Of a DNA stretch of 64,000 nucleotides, positions 1 to 8,962 are shown piece by piece. Position numbers and translations under genes: made by a program. The notes under the pieces are model-generated. The model had not been told where the DNA came from and did not search any database. It worked only from the letters and a program-made list of their open reading frames with translations. Source of the DNA: CAWCWN01 sp963799245 (GTDB taxonomy: Bacteria > Chloroflexota > Ktedonobacteria > Ktedonobacterales > Ktedonobacteraceae); contig CAWCWN010000003.1 of the NCBI GenBank assembly GCA_963799245.1, positions 2,046,001 to 2,110,000 of the forward strand, written 5' to 3'. Numbering within the stretch: the first letter of the stretch is position 1; the number at the start of each line of letters is the position of its first letter.

Positions 1-1
1 C

Positions 2-310
2 CTGGATTGGCATAACGGAAGTCCAGAGGAATTGGGCGAGAGCATTAAGAAGGTGAGCGGTCATGTCCTCGAGTTGAAGATGATTACGAACCGTGCAGCC
101 AGGGTGTGGCCGGAGGGCTTTCCCGAAACGTTCTGTACGGATCACTGGCGCTGCCGTTTCATGGCACCTCATGCTGGCGCTACAATCAGCCATGCGCAGG
201 TTATCGCACTTCTTCAGCACATAGAGGACGCAGGCTTTGACTTCATCAAGCTTGAGAACCTGTACAATTTCAATGGTCATCCGGCGTACTCGGCGGTACA
301 GGGCGAATAG
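2..310 (+). CDS. icd: NADP-dependent isocitrate dehydrogenase, C-terminal part (5' end outside window)
   Basis: The reading frame is already open at base 2 and ends with TAG at 308-310. The 102 visible residues contain a segment with PETFCTDHWRCRF, followed by a helical stretch ending near FDFIKLENLYNF. This matches, from memory of the family, the C-terminal extension of the longer Thermus/Rickettsia-type NADP isocitrate dehydrogenases (about 480-500 aa), which oxidise isocitrate to 2-oxoglutarate in the TCA cycle. The catalytic core lies outside the window, so the call rests on the tail alone. A beta-carbonic anhydrase follows 21 bp downstream on the same strand, probably in one transcript. 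Confidence 0.7.
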   Translation: MDWHNGSPEELGESIKKVSGHVLELKMITNRAARVWPEGFPETFCTDHWRCRFMAPHAGATISHAQVIALLQHIEDAGFDFIKLENLYNFNGHPAYSAVQGE

Positions 311-331
311 AAGGCAAAGGAATGTATATTC

Positions 332-898
332 ATGCGCGTCGATGACATTCTGTCGCAGAATGAGCGTTTTCTGCAGCAGACTCGCTTGCCGCTTGTCGGA
401 CATGCGCCGCGTAAGCAACTGGCGCTTGTAACCTGTATGGACTGCCGCCTGGTGCAGATGTTCGAGCAGGCTCTTGGCCTGGAACGCGGTGATGTACTGG
501 AGTTACGTACTGCGGGGGCCACTATCTCCGAACCCGAGAGGGCGGCAGGCGCGAACGACCTGATTCGCTCGCTCGCCGGCGGCATTTACCTGCTGGGCGT
601 GCGAGAAGTCATGGTTATTGGTCACACTCAATGTGGACTGGCGCACGCCGACTCCGCTGCGCTTGTCGCTAGCATGCAAGCTCTGGGGGTCGATCCTCAG
701 CAGTTGATCGAGCAGGAAAGGCTGGGCGATAAACAGGGCCTTATGCGCTGGCTGGGTGCTTTTAACGATGTGCATGTCAATGTGCGCGAGGTCACGAGCG
801 TCATTCGCAGCAGCCCTTATCTTCCCAGGCTCCCGGTGCACGGGCTTGTAATTGACATTAACACCGGCAAGCTTGAAATGGTGGACAGGAGAGCCTGA
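332..898 (+). CDS. Beta-class carbonic anhydrase
   Basis: This 188-aa cytoplasmic enzyme should interconvert CO2 and bicarbonate. The zinc site of the beta class is complete: Cys35 in TCMDCR, the Asp37/Arg39 dyad of the CxDxR motif, and His98 and Cys101 in GHTQCG. Its length fits the short prokaryotic plant-type/clade D enzymes. The ATG at 332 is 21 bp after the isocitrate dehydrogenase stop. Bicarbonate supply would fit the biotin-dependent carboxylase subunit encoded next, although 292 bp separate them. Confidence 0.92.
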   Translation: MRVDDILSQNERFLQQTRLPLVGHAPRKQLALVTCMDCRLVQMFEQALGLERGDVLELRTAGATISEPERAAGANDLIRSLAGGIYLLGVREVMVIGHTQCGLAHADSAALVASMQALGVDPQQLIEQERLGDKQGLMRWLGAFNDVHVNVREVTSVIRSSPYLPRLPVHGLVIDINTGKLEMVDRRA

Positions 899-1083
899 AA
901 CCGCCTGTGATACAATATGCTGTATAGGTATTGTTCACCAAACGAGGCCATTCCTCTAGTGCTTATATCCATGACCTGAACAGCTTGCTTGCGCAGTTGC
1001 GGACAAATACTCACGCCCAGCTGGCCAACATCTTCTGGCAGGCTATTCTGAGCAGCCGCTAAACATCTGAGATATACCCGTGA

Positions 1084-1114
1084 TTAGACACTCTGCTGCC
1101 ATCCATGCTATACT
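1084..1114 (+). promoter_or_regulatory. Possible promoter upstream of the carboxylase gene
   Basis: TTAGAC at 1084-1089 and TATACT at 1109-1114 resemble sigma-70 -35 and -10 boxes, with a 19-bp spacer, about 77 bp before the carboxylase ATG. The spacer is long, so the call is weak. The rest of 899-1190 shows nothing else recognisable. Confidence 0.3.
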
Positions 1115-1190
1115 TTCTTGTAACAGGCACTTATTCAAGTCCATAAACAACGTTATGTATTATCCAGATGTAGCGACGGAGACAAAGTAA

Positions 1191-2783
1191 ATGACCACAG
1201 GTGAACGTACTCCACAGGAACCCCCGGGTCTCAAAGGCACGCAGGAGAAGGTCGAGGAACTGCAGCGCATGAAGGCCCAGGCGGTGCTTGGAGGTGGAGT
1301 CAAGCGTATTGAGTCTCAGCATAAAAAAGGCAAATTGACGGCTCGCGAGCGGCTCGAACTTCTGCTGGATGCAGATACCTTCAATGAGCTGGATATGTTT
1401 GTTACCCATCGTTCCACGGATTTTGGCCTGGATGATCAGAAGATCCCGGGCGATGGTGTGGTTACAGGCTATGGGCAGATCGACGGTCGCCTTGTGTACA
1501 TCTTCTCGCAGGATTTTACCGTTTTTGGCGGCTCACTCTCCGAGGCTCATGCTGAGAAGATCTGCAAGGTTATGGACCTGGCCATGAAGAATGGGGCGCC
1601 GGTGATCGGCCTGAATGACTCCGGAGGAGCGCGCATCCAGGAGGGTGTTGTGAGCCTTGGCGCGTACGCCGATATTTTTCTCCGCAATACGCTGGCATCT
1701 GGCGTTGTGCCGCAGATCTCGGCCATTATGGGCCCCTGCGCCGGGGGCGCGGTCTATTCGCCGGCCATCACCGATTTTATTTTCATGGTCGAGCAGACGA
1801 GTTATATGTTTGTGACCGGGCCTAATGTATTGAAGACCGTCACGCATGAGGACGTCTCCTTTGAGGACCTGGGCGGCGCCATGGTTCACAACAGCAGGAG
1901 CGGCGTGGCCCATTTCTCCTGTCCGGGCGAGGCCGAGTGTATCCGTATGATACGCGAGTTGATGAGCTATATACCTTCCAATAACATGGAGGATTTACCG
2001 CGCCTGGAACCCATCGATTCCCCTGTACGCGCGGAAGAGGCCCTGGATACCATCGTTCCCGACAACCCGAGCAAGCCCTACGATATGAAAACGGTGATCG
2101 GCTACATCGTCGACGAGGGAAACTTTTTCGAGGTCCAGGAGCACTTTGCCGCCAATATCATCGTTGGCTTTGCGCGCCTCAACGGGCGCTCGATTGGCAT
2201 TGTGGCCCAGCAGCCGGCTGCCCTGGCCGGGGTACTCGACATTAATTCGGCCGATAAGGCGGCGCGCTTCGTGCGCTTCTGTGACTGTTTCAACATACCA
2301 CTACTGACGTTTGTGGATGTGCCTGGCTTTCTACCCGGTGTGAGCCAGGAGCATAATGGCATCATTCGTCATGGTGCCAAGTTGCTCTATGCTTACTGCG
2401 AGGCGACCATTCCCAAAATTACCGTGATTACACGCAAAGCCTACGGGGGAGCATATGATGTGATGAATAGCAAGCATGTGCGCGGCGATATCAATTATGC
2501 GTGGCCTACGGCGGAAATCGCAGTGATGGGTGCGGAGGGCGCGGTGAATATCCTCTTCAAGGATGAGATCGATCGCGCGGACGATCCCGACCAGCGCCGT
2601 AAGGAACTGATCGCCGAGTATACCGAGAAGTTTGCCAATCCCTATATCGCGGCCAGCCGTGGCTATGTCGATGAAATCATTGAGCCGCGTCATACCCGCA
2701 CCAAGTTGATTACCGCTCTGGAGATGCTGAAGAATAAGCGCGATAGCAATCCGCCCAAGAAGCACGGAAATATTCCATTGTAG
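1191..2783 (+). CDS. pccB: Acyl-CoA (propionyl-CoA) carboxylase beta subunit, carboxyltransferase
   Basis: The 530-aa product is a full-length carboxyltransferase that moves CO2 from carboxybiotin to an acyl-CoA, most likely propionyl-CoA to give methylmalonyl-CoA. Both crotonase-like halves are present. The N-terminal half has DSGGARIQEG and GPCAGGAVYSPA, which form the acyl-CoA oxyanion hole. The C-terminal half has DVPGFLPG and ARKAYGGAYDVM-type motifs (here TRKAYGGAYDVM) for carboxybiotin. The biotin carboxylase/carrier subunit is not in the window, so the partner must be encoded elsewhere. Substrate (propionyl versus acetyl) cannot be fixed from sequence alone; overall similarity favours PccB/MmdA. 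Confidence 0.93.
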   Translation: MTTGERTPQEPPGLKGTQEKVEELQRMKAQAVLGGGVKRIESQHKKGKLTARERLELLLDADTFNELDMFVTHRSTDFGLDDQKIPGDGVVTGYGQIDGRLVYIFSQDFTVFGGSLSEAHAEKICKVMDLAMKNGAPVIGLNDSGGARIQEGVVSLGAYADIFLRNTLASGVVPQISAIMGPCAGGAVYSPAITDFIFMVEQTSYMFVTGPNVLKTVTHEDVSFEDLGGAMVHNSRSGVAHFSCPGEAECIRMIRELMSYIPSNNMEDLPRLEPIDSPVRAEEALDTIVPDNPSKPYDMKTVIGYIVDEGNFFEVQEHFAANIIVGFARLNGRSIGIVAQQPAALAGVLDINSADKAARFVRFCDCFNIPLLTFVDVPGFLPGVSQEHNGIIRHGAKLLYAYCEATIPKITVITRKAYGGAYDVMNSKHVRGDINYAWPTAEIAVMGAEGAVNILFKDEIDRADDPDQRRKELIAEYTEKFANPYIAASRGYVDEIIEPRHTRTKLITALEMLKNKRDSNPPKKHGNIPL

Positions 2784-2797
2784 GGACATATGGAGAA

Positions 2798-2849
2798 TAA
2801 GCAGAAGCCGTGGGCGTCGGTCTGGTCCGACGCCCACGGCTTCTGCTTA
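2798..2849. terminator. Perfect 23-bp hairpin between convergent genes
   Basis: Arms 2798-2820 and 2827-2849 are perfectly complementary around a 6-base loop (TCTGGT). It lies between the carboxylase stop and the end of the convergent hydroxylase-like gene, so it can terminate transcription from both sides. There is no clear U-tract. Confidence 0.7.
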
Positions 2850-2877
2850 CTGCGCCTGAGCTTGCGCCAAGCCCTGG

Positions 2878-3528
2878 TTAGTGCGCGCTCGAGGTGGCAG
2901 TGGCGGGAAGCTGGCTCTCGATCCAGTGCTGCAGGGACTCGCCGCTCTCAAAGGAGACGATGAGCGCATAGCGTGGCTCAGGTCCCGGATGCCATGTGGC
3001 ATGCCACAGGCGTTGGGAGTCGATGACGAGCTGGCGGTTTTTTGGCATGGAGACGCGGGATTCGCTGGCGGGGTCATCCTTATCCTCGCGCAGCACCATA
3101 TAGGAGTTGGGATCGTCGGAGAGTTCCAGCCATGCGCGCACAACCCATCCTTCGCCATCTGGATTGAGGCGGTTGTTGTCGTCGAGGTGTAAATTATGGG
3201 TAGCCTCGACCTCGCTGTTGGGATTGAGCTTGATGATGCGTACGCGCCCAAAATTGGCTCCCACATTCTTCGTCCAGGCGACGAGGTTGGGGCACTGTTC
3301 AGCATTTTTTGTCCAGATGCCATCTTTGTCGGCTTTGCCATGATCCCAGAAACCGCGGCACTCCATCTCTCCAAAGGCGGATGCAATGGGCGCGAAGTTG
3401 GTATCGCCGCCACTTTTCCAGTCCATGTATTCAAGGGCCTCCCATTCCTCTTTTGGGATGGCTGGACCATTATAATCGTTGAGAACAACGAAGCCCTTTT
3501 CTTTTAATAGATCAAGTTTAACGTGCAT
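2878..3528 (-). CDS. Aspartyl/asparaginyl beta-hydroxylase-like Fe(II)/2-oxoglutarate oxygenase (putative)
   Basis: The 216-aa protein ends with a double-stranded beta-helix-like pattern. RVRIIKLNPNSEV is followed by an HxD pair (HLDD), an RAWLEL strand, a distal His in RLWHATWHPG and an Arg in EPRYALIV. This order matches the HxD...H...R ligands and 2-oxoglutarate-binding Arg of the aspartyl/asparaginyl beta-hydroxylase fold. Assignment rests on this pattern, not on a search; substrate unknown. ATG at 3528 is chosen with an AAGGAG about 12 bases upstream; a TTG at 3537 sits closer to that ribosome site. It stands alone, facing the carboxylase gene. Confidence 0.5.
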   Translation of the reverse strand: MHVKLDLLKEKGFVVLNDYNGPAIPKEEWEALEYMDWKSGGDTNFAPIASAFGEMECRGFWDHGKADKDGIWTKNAEQCPNLVAWTKNVGANFGRVRIIKLNPNSEVEATHNLHLDDNNRLNPDGEGWVVRAWLELSDDPNSYMVLREDKDDPASESRVSMPKNRQLVIDSQRLWHATWHPGPEPRYALIVSFESGESLQHWIESQLPATATSSAH

Positions 3529-3926
3529 GCTAAGCAATTTCTCCTTTTTTCAAATAGCTTATCGGGTGGGGTAGCAACGAAGTCGCCATATGTCCATACA
3601 TACTGCTAATAGGGCGGCCAACTTCGGGAAAACCTGCGGCGTGGAGACTCTGCCCTTAGAAATTGCGGAAGGGACGCTGCCCTTCACTCAAGTATCGCTG
3701 GTGCCGTCACTTGCCGTCCTCTGCGGGAGAGCGTTGAGAGAAGGCACACCCAACCTATACTCACTTTCCGTTGCCAGATTGAAAGGTACAGCCGGGGTGT
3801 TGCATGTTCTAAGCAACAGTCAGATACCCTTTGCAATTGTAACATAGATAAACTATCAGTGGATACTACCCGTTACTTTTGTAAGGTTTTGTAGCCTCCA
3901 TATATCACGCTGGCCGCCCTGTGGGA
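3529..3926. other. Intergenic stretch without recognised gene
   Basis: About 400 bp upstream of the hydroxylase-like gene and downstream of the acyl-CoA synthetase fragment. An open frame of 85 codons (3590-3847, plus strand) has no ribosome site or recognisable motif and is not called. The region must hold the promoter of the hydroxylase-like gene, but no clear boxes were found. Confidence 0.4.
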
Positions 3927-3962
3927 CAAAAAATATCCTCCCAGCTGCAGAGTTGGGAGGAT
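3927..3962 (-). terminator. Rho-independent terminator of the minus-strand acyl-CoA synthetase
   Basis: Arms 3935-3943 and 3954-3962 (ATCCTCCCA / TGGGAGGAT) form a 9-bp stem. On the minus strand it is followed by a T-rich run (complement of 3927-3934). It sits just after the stop of the acyl-CoA synthetase fragment. Confidence 0.75.
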
Positions 3963-3979
3963 GGGGCATGGCGAGAAGG

Positions 3980-4926
3980 TTAACTCCCTTGTTTCTTCTG
4001 GCGCTCCATTTCCCGCAGTTCGACGCGGCGAATCTTCCCAGAAATCGTTTTTGGCAAACTAGCGACGAACTCAATCTCACGTGGATATTTATATGGTGCT
4101 GTGACGTGCTTTACATGTTCCTGAAGCTCGGCCGCCAGGTCGGCGGAGGGGGTGTAACCAGGTGCGAGAATGATGTAGGCCTTGATGACCTCACCACGCA
4201 TCTCGTCGGGGCTGGCGATGACGGCAGACTCGGCAACGGCGGGATGCTCCTTTAATGCGCTCTCTACCTCAAATGGTCCAATGCGATAGCCGGCGCTGAT
4301 TATGACATCATCGGCCCTTCCCACGAACCAGAAGTAGCCGTCCTCGTCCTTGTAGGCGCGGTCACCCGTGATATACCAGTCACCGCGCGTGCTCGCTGCC
4401 GAGGCTTCGGGATTGCGCCAGTACTCTTTGAACATCCAGGTCGGTCGCTGAGGTTTGATGCGCACGGCGATGTCCCCCTCTTTATTGGCTGGCAATTCGC
4501 TGCCATCGTGATCGATCACGCTCACGTCGAAGCCAGGTGAGGGTTTGCCCATCGAGCCAGGTTTCACCTTCAAAGGTGGAAAATTGGCGCACAGCAGGAC
4601 CGTCTCGGTCTGACCATAGCCATCGCAAATCGTCATGCCCGTGGCCTCCTCCCATATTTTGATAACCTCTGGATTGAGGGGCTCGCCGGCGCCTACGCAA
4701 TGTCTCAACGCTCGTGGTGGATGGGCCCTCATGTAATCCATTGGTTCGTCTAAGACCAGCATGCGATAGACAGTAGGTGGGGCACAGAGTGTGGAGATGG
4801 GATACCTGTTGAGCAGGTCAAGGGTTTCAAGCGGGTTGAATTTGCCGCGTGCATCCTGCATAAACATCGCGGCCCCCATAATCCATGGCCCAAATAAGTT
4901 GCTCCAGGCAGCCTTGGCCTAGCCCA
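3980..4926 (-). pseudogene. Acyl-CoA synthetase (MACS-type), C-terminal fragment
   Basis: This is the C-terminal 310 or so residues of an AMP-forming acyl-CoA synthetase. It has DGYGQTE (adenylate binding), GDRAYKDEDGYFWFVGRADD, the YRIGPFEVE hinge and the catalytic Lys region PKTISGKIRR. Translation upstream of the first Met at 4879 continues in frame as AKAAWSNLFGPW and then meets TAG at 4919-4921, where the paralogue at 5288 has Trp. The missing N-terminal part is the minus-strand fragment at 10355-11113. The two join cleanly at ...MGWA/AKAAWSN. The gene was therefore split by the 5.4-kb block between them. Intact, it would activate a fatty or aromatic acid as acyl-CoA. Confidence 0.88.
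4914..4926. repeat. Left 13-bp direct repeat flanking the inserted block
   Basis: TTGGCCTAGCCCA here matches TTGGCCCAGCCCA at 10368-10380 with one mismatch. Each copy marks the point where the split acyl-CoA synthetase sequence stops matching. The pair looks like an aged target-site duplication; 10-13 bp is a usual length for IS4-type elements. Confidence 0.5.
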
Positions 4927-5014
4927 AATACGAAAATTAATATTCCAACGCCCGATGCCCTACGTAAGCTCATCCCAGACTTAAAAGACTGGCTTGCCGT
5001 ATAATAGCCGTTCC

Positions 5015-5055
5015 AGCCCCACAGCGGCGATTTGTGGGTCGTTCGTGGGGCTTTT
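5015..5055 (+). terminator. Terminator-like hairpin
   Basis: AGCCCCAC (5015-5022) pairs with GTGGGGCT (5045-5052), followed by TTT. It ends nothing visible on the plus strand and probably belonged to a gene lost when the block was formed. Confidence 0.35.
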
Positions 5056-5119
5056 GTAAAATATACCAATTTGGAAAAAAGGGCGGCTTATAGCGGGTGG
5101 GCTTCTTTGAAAAAGAAAA

Positions 5120-5137
5120 GGCTACAACGTTGTAGCC
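5120..5137. promoter_or_regulatory. 18-bp perfect palindrome upstream of acyl-CoA synthetase
   Basis: GGCTACAACGTTGTAGCC is a perfect palindrome 150 bp before the start at 5288. There is no T-tract, so a dimeric repressor operator is at least as likely as a terminator. Function is inferred only from symmetry and position. Confidence 0.35.
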
Positions 5138-5287
5138 AATTGCGCTATATGAGCGACTTATGGAGATATTATATCATAGCATGAGCACCGCCACCGGACT
5201 CGTGTAGACGTGGTATGATACAGGCAACTATCGCCTACGCACATTGATGTGCCGTGCTCAGTTCTGTTATTGGAAGGAGTATAGCTT

Positions 5288-6966
5288 ATGGTCGCTTCTC
5301 AGTCTCCAAATATGACTGACTACGAAGCCGAGCGCCGCAGCTTTCAGCTTGACGTGCCCGAATATTTCAACTTCGCCGCTGATGTCATTGACAAATATGC
5401 GCAGCATCCTGACAAAGAGGCCATGCTCTGGATAAGTCAGCATGGCGAAGAACGCCATCTTTCCTTTGCACATTTCTCCGACGCCTCCAGGCGTGCCGCG
5501 AACGCTTTCTCCGCGTTAGGGATTGGTAAAGGCGATCCTGTTCTGGTGATGATGCCTCGAATACCTGAATGGTGGGAAACGATCTTAGGATTAATGCGTC
5601 TGGGTGCTATTCCCATTCCTTGCACCACGCTTCTTACACCCAAAGATATCCAGTTCCGCTCCGACATTGCTGAAGCCGTCGCTATCATCACCGACCACGA
5701 GGGAGCGGCAAAGTTTGACCAGGTGCGTAAGGATTGCCCTACCGTCAAATTCGCTATCTTAGCCGATGAAGCCAATGTTGATACTGCTGGACGCGAGGGG
5801 TGGACTGATTATCATCAGATCGCCAGCGAAGCCTCGTCTGAGTTCACTGGCCCGAAGACACGCAGCGATGATCCTTGTTTGGTCTACTTCACGTCCGGCA
5901 CAGTCGGCTATCCGAAAATGGTACTCCACACTCATGCCAGTTACCCTATTGGGCATATCATTACCGGCAAATACTGGCTTGATCTGCATGACGATGACCT
6001 TATCTGGAACCTTTCCGAGACCGGATGGGCAAAGTTCTCCTGGAGCAATCTTTTCGGCCCCTGGAGCCAGGGTGCGGCCATGTTCATCCACGATGCGAGG
6101 GGTAAGTTTAATCCCATTGAAACACTGGAAATGCTGAACAAGTATCCCATCACTACTCTCTGCGCACCGCCTACCGCTTACCGTATGCTGGTGCTTGACG
6201 AGCCAATGAAGTACATGAAGGCTCATCCCCAAAAGCGCTACGTCACTGCGTCGGCGCGGGTGAACCGCTCAATCCAGAAGTGATTAAGGTTTGGGAAAAT
6301 ACAACAGATATGACCATCCGCGATGGCTATGGACAGACCGAGACGGTACTACTCTGTTCCAATTTTCCACCCATTCCGGTCAAACCTGGCTCGATGGGCA
6401 AGCCTTCGCCTAGTTTCGAGGTGAGCGTCATCGATCACGATGGTAGCGAACTGCCCCCCAACAAGGAAGGCGATATCGCCGTTCGCGTCAAGCCCAATCG
6501 TCCCACCTGGATGTTCAAAGAATACTGGCGCAATCCCGAAGCGACGAATGCCTGCATTCGCGGCGACTGGTACATCACCGGCGACTGTGCTTACAAGGAC
6601 GAGGATGGTTATTTCTGGTTTGTTGGACGTGCCGACGATGTGATTATCAGTGCTGGCTACCGCATCGGGCCGTTTGAGGTCGAGAGCGCCCTCAAAGAAC
6701 ACCCAGCCGTCGCCGAGTCTGCAGTGGTTGCTAGCCCCGATGAGATGCGCGGAGAGATCGTCAAAGCATTCATCATCCTGGCACCTGGGTATACAGCATC
6801 TCCCCAACTCGCCAGCGAGTTACAAGACCACGTCAAGAACGTTACCGCACCTTACAAATATCCGCGTGAGATTGAGTTTGTGGAGAGCCTGCCCAAGACT
6901 ATCTCAGGCAAAATCCGCCGAGTCGAATTACGTGAGATGGAGCAGCAGAAGAAGCAAGATCGGTAG
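5288..6966 (+). pseudogene. Acyl-CoA synthetase (MACS-type), full length but frameshifted
   Basis: A second copy of the synthetase, on the opposite strand to the split one. Residues 1-316 (5288 to about 6235) hold the AMP-binding P-loop YFTSGTVGYPKM. After the run CCCCAAAAG at 6227-6235 the frame changes. The remainder (RHCVGAGEPLNPEV, DGYGQTE, GRADDVIISAGYRIGPFEVE, PKTISGKIRR) reads in the next frame to the stop at 6966. One base added to that run restores a protein of about 559 aa with HPQKALRHC, matching HPPRALRHC of the other copy. All catalytic motifs survive, so this is either very recent inactivation or a base-calling error. A GGAAGGAG ribosome site precedes the ATG. Confidence 0.85.
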
Positions 6967-6978
6967 ACCAGACTATAG

Positions 6979-7018
6979 ATAAGCCACCGTTTTCAATAGT
7001 CGGTGGCTTATTTATTTT
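6979..7018 (+). terminator. Rho-independent terminator after acyl-CoA synthetase
   Basis: ATAAGCCACCG (6979-6989) pairs with CGGTGGCTTAT (7001-7011), followed by TTATTTTG. It lies 13 bp after the stop. Confidence 0.8.
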
Positions 7019-7053
7019 GTGGGGTATTAGTTTACTCTATATCCTCTAGGAGC

Positions 7054-8574
7054 CAATGCCATTTAAATACGAAGAATGTCACGGAAGCTCTGCTGTTTGA
7101 GAGTAAAGCCCTGCTGCCCTGGTCGCTTGCGATGGAAGTGGGAATAGGCGCGCTTAACGACGCGAGGATACAAGCGGAGGCGACGTGGGGGCAGCAGGGT
7201 GGCCGGCTCGCGTAGATCGGCCAGGAGTCGCTCTTTCAATCGGGGGAGTTCCTGGCGCGCGACCAGAGCAAACGCAGAGCAGGCGGTGTCCAGCACCTCG
7301 ACAGCATGGGTGAAGCTGAGGCGATCGGGGTCTAGATCGGCCTGACAGGCGGATTGATGCATCCACCAGCGCACAAGGTAATACGCCAGGAGGAGGCCGT
7401 AGAGTCACCTTTCGCACCAAAACGGGTTCTTGACTGCGCAGCGGCTGACCGCTCAAGCGCAGGTGGGTTTTCTGCTCAGCGATGCAGGCTTCGATCTCCC
7501 AGCGCTCGTGGTAGCAGAGGATGAGCTCGACGGCAGGCGCGGGGCTCGCGGGTCCAGTAAGGTCGTCACCAAGCGATGAAGTTGGGTGGGATTAGCGTGC
7601 TTACTCGTCTGGGAGGACGGAAACTGCGCCAGGAGCGCGGCGGTGTGCGGCTCGATACGATACGCGATCACACGCACCTGCACGGCAGGCAGCCCCGCTG
7701 GATGCAGGGTGACCACATAGCTGCCATCGGAGAGCACCTGCTCGGCATGGGTGAACTGGTTGGCCTTGAGGCGCGCCAGGGCCTGAGCCTGCCGCTGATG
7801 GACCAGCATGCTCACCACGGGAGCCGAGACGATGCCACGATCCATCAAGACGAGCATGCCGGCCTGCACCGAGCGAGAGAGCACCACCGGGGCGAGGCGC
7901 TGTTCCGCCACCCGGCAAGGAGCAAGCACGGCATCAACGATGGCATGAGTGCCCACCTCAGCCAGGGAGAAGCAGCGTACCTGCGGGAAGGGGCTCTGGT
8001 GCTTGCCACTGCTCAGGCGGCCACAATAGAGGGCATTGGCAGAGGTATCGGCTACCTCATCGAGCGTGCCATCAATGGCCATGAGCCGCAAGCCGAAGCG
8101 AAAAGCTCCGCTGGTCTGCTGCGTGGCCATCGGTCGGCAGATGCGTTGAAACAGGTGCCGCATGATGAGGCCACCCAGTTGTCGACGCCGAGACACCAGC
8201 GCTGCCGCCGTCGGCAGGCGCAGAGATGGGTTCGGCCACAGCCAGCGCAACCCACGCACCAGGTGAGCCAAGACCGCCGCCAGATTGAGCCGACGAAACA
8301 GGGAGAGCGCGATCACGTCATAGACGAGCACGAGTTGGTTCAGGCTGCGTTCGCGCTTTCCCCAGGCATGGCACCTGGTCAACAGGTCGCTCACCAACTC
8401 ACGCGGACACAACTGCTCGAGGATCTCAAAGCGCAGGGCATGGCTCAACTTGCTGTCATCAACCAGCTGCTGTATGCTAAAGGCCATGAGAGATTCCTTT
8501 CTGCTTTCGACGACACGATTGGACTCGTTTTAGTCTATCAGAAGATGAACTCTCTTTTTATTTAAATGGCATTG
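7054..8574 (-). mobile_element. IS4-family insertion sequence, inactivated (1521 bp)
   Basis: Perfect 16-bp terminal inverted repeats, CAATGCCATTTAAATA at 7054-7069 and its complement at 8559-8574, bound the element. Inside is one transposase gene on the minus strand with two frameshifts. I see no matching target duplication in the flanks, which suggests that one side was rearranged after insertion. The right end abuts a truncated gene (8576-8821). Confidence 0.85.
7063..8487 (-). pseudogene. IS4-family transposase, two frameshifts
   Basis: The N-terminal 300-plus residues read from ATG 8487 and contain MAIDGTLDE and LVLMDRG, typical DDE-transposase acid motifs. Near 7550 one base is missing; the next frame continues with VELILCYHERWEIEACIAEQ and then Lys. 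This is the IS4 YREK signature with exact Y-2-R-3-E-6-K spacing. Near 7405 a second shift leads to LYGLLLAYYLVRWWMHQ and the C-terminus at 7063. The intact protein would be about 475 aa. Loss of frame twice makes it inactive. Confidence 0.85.
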
Positions 8575-8575
8575 C

Positions 8576-8821
8576 CCACATTGCAGCGCTCAGACTACCG
8601 GATTTTCCGGCATCGGCACACTTGGCCGCTACGCCATCGGCACACAGCAACCATTCAACGCTACACCCCTTGCTACCATCAACGGTTACAACTACTACTA
8701 CGGTGGCCCAGGTGGCGGCGATTGCGTGACAGACACAACCAACACAGCAGGCCAAAACCTTCTTCATGAAGAGTCACAGAACCTAGCCGAGTCCGTCAAA
8801 TCGCTCGGAGCCTCACAGTAA
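8576..8821 (+). pseudogene. C-terminal remnant of an unknown gene cut by the IS4 element
   Basis: Directly after the IS end, an open frame of 81 codons reads to TAA at 8819-8821 with normal coding texture: GIGTLGRYAIGTQQPF, then a Tyr/Gly-rich stretch NGYNYYYGGPGGG, one Cys, and a polar helical tail HEESQNLAESVKSLG. There is no start codon context, so this is a truncated 3' end. I do not recognise the family; the Gly/Tyr-rich part suggests a surface or secreted protein. The 5' part was not found in the window. Confidence 0.5.
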
Positions 8822-8962
8822 CACCATAACTCATGGCCTCTAAACCTCAATCAAGCTTCAGTATGGTAGGGGCATGAGGATGTATCTAGATGCGGATCAA
8901 CACATCATGGGTTGACCTATAAAGTAGGTAAGCAAGATAAAATTTTATGCTTCAGTATTAGT

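Larger units (their letters stand above)
4927..5287. other. Left end of inserted block, non-coding
   Basis: 361 bp with no gene I can support. It contains a terminator-like hairpin at 5015-5055 and an 18-bp palindrome at 5120-5137, and must hold the promoter of the plus-strand acyl-CoA synthetase at 5288. The first bases (AAAATTAATATTCC, 4932-4945) loosely mirror the right end of the block (AGAATTGATATCCC on the other strand near 10349-10362), so they may be imperfect terminal inverted repeats. Confidence 0.35.

Noticed and set aside
3590..3847. 85-codon plus-strand frame
   Set aside because: No ribosome site, no motif, atypical composition; treated as intergenic.
6227..6235. Programmed frameshift in the acyl-CoA synthetase
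   Set aside because: CCCCAAAAG does not form an X-XXY-YYZ heptamer in the needed frame and no downstream structure was seen; a lost base is simpler.
7576..8565. 329-codon plus-strand frame inside the IS4 element
   Set aside because: Antisense to the transposase, whose IS4 signature reads on the minus strand.
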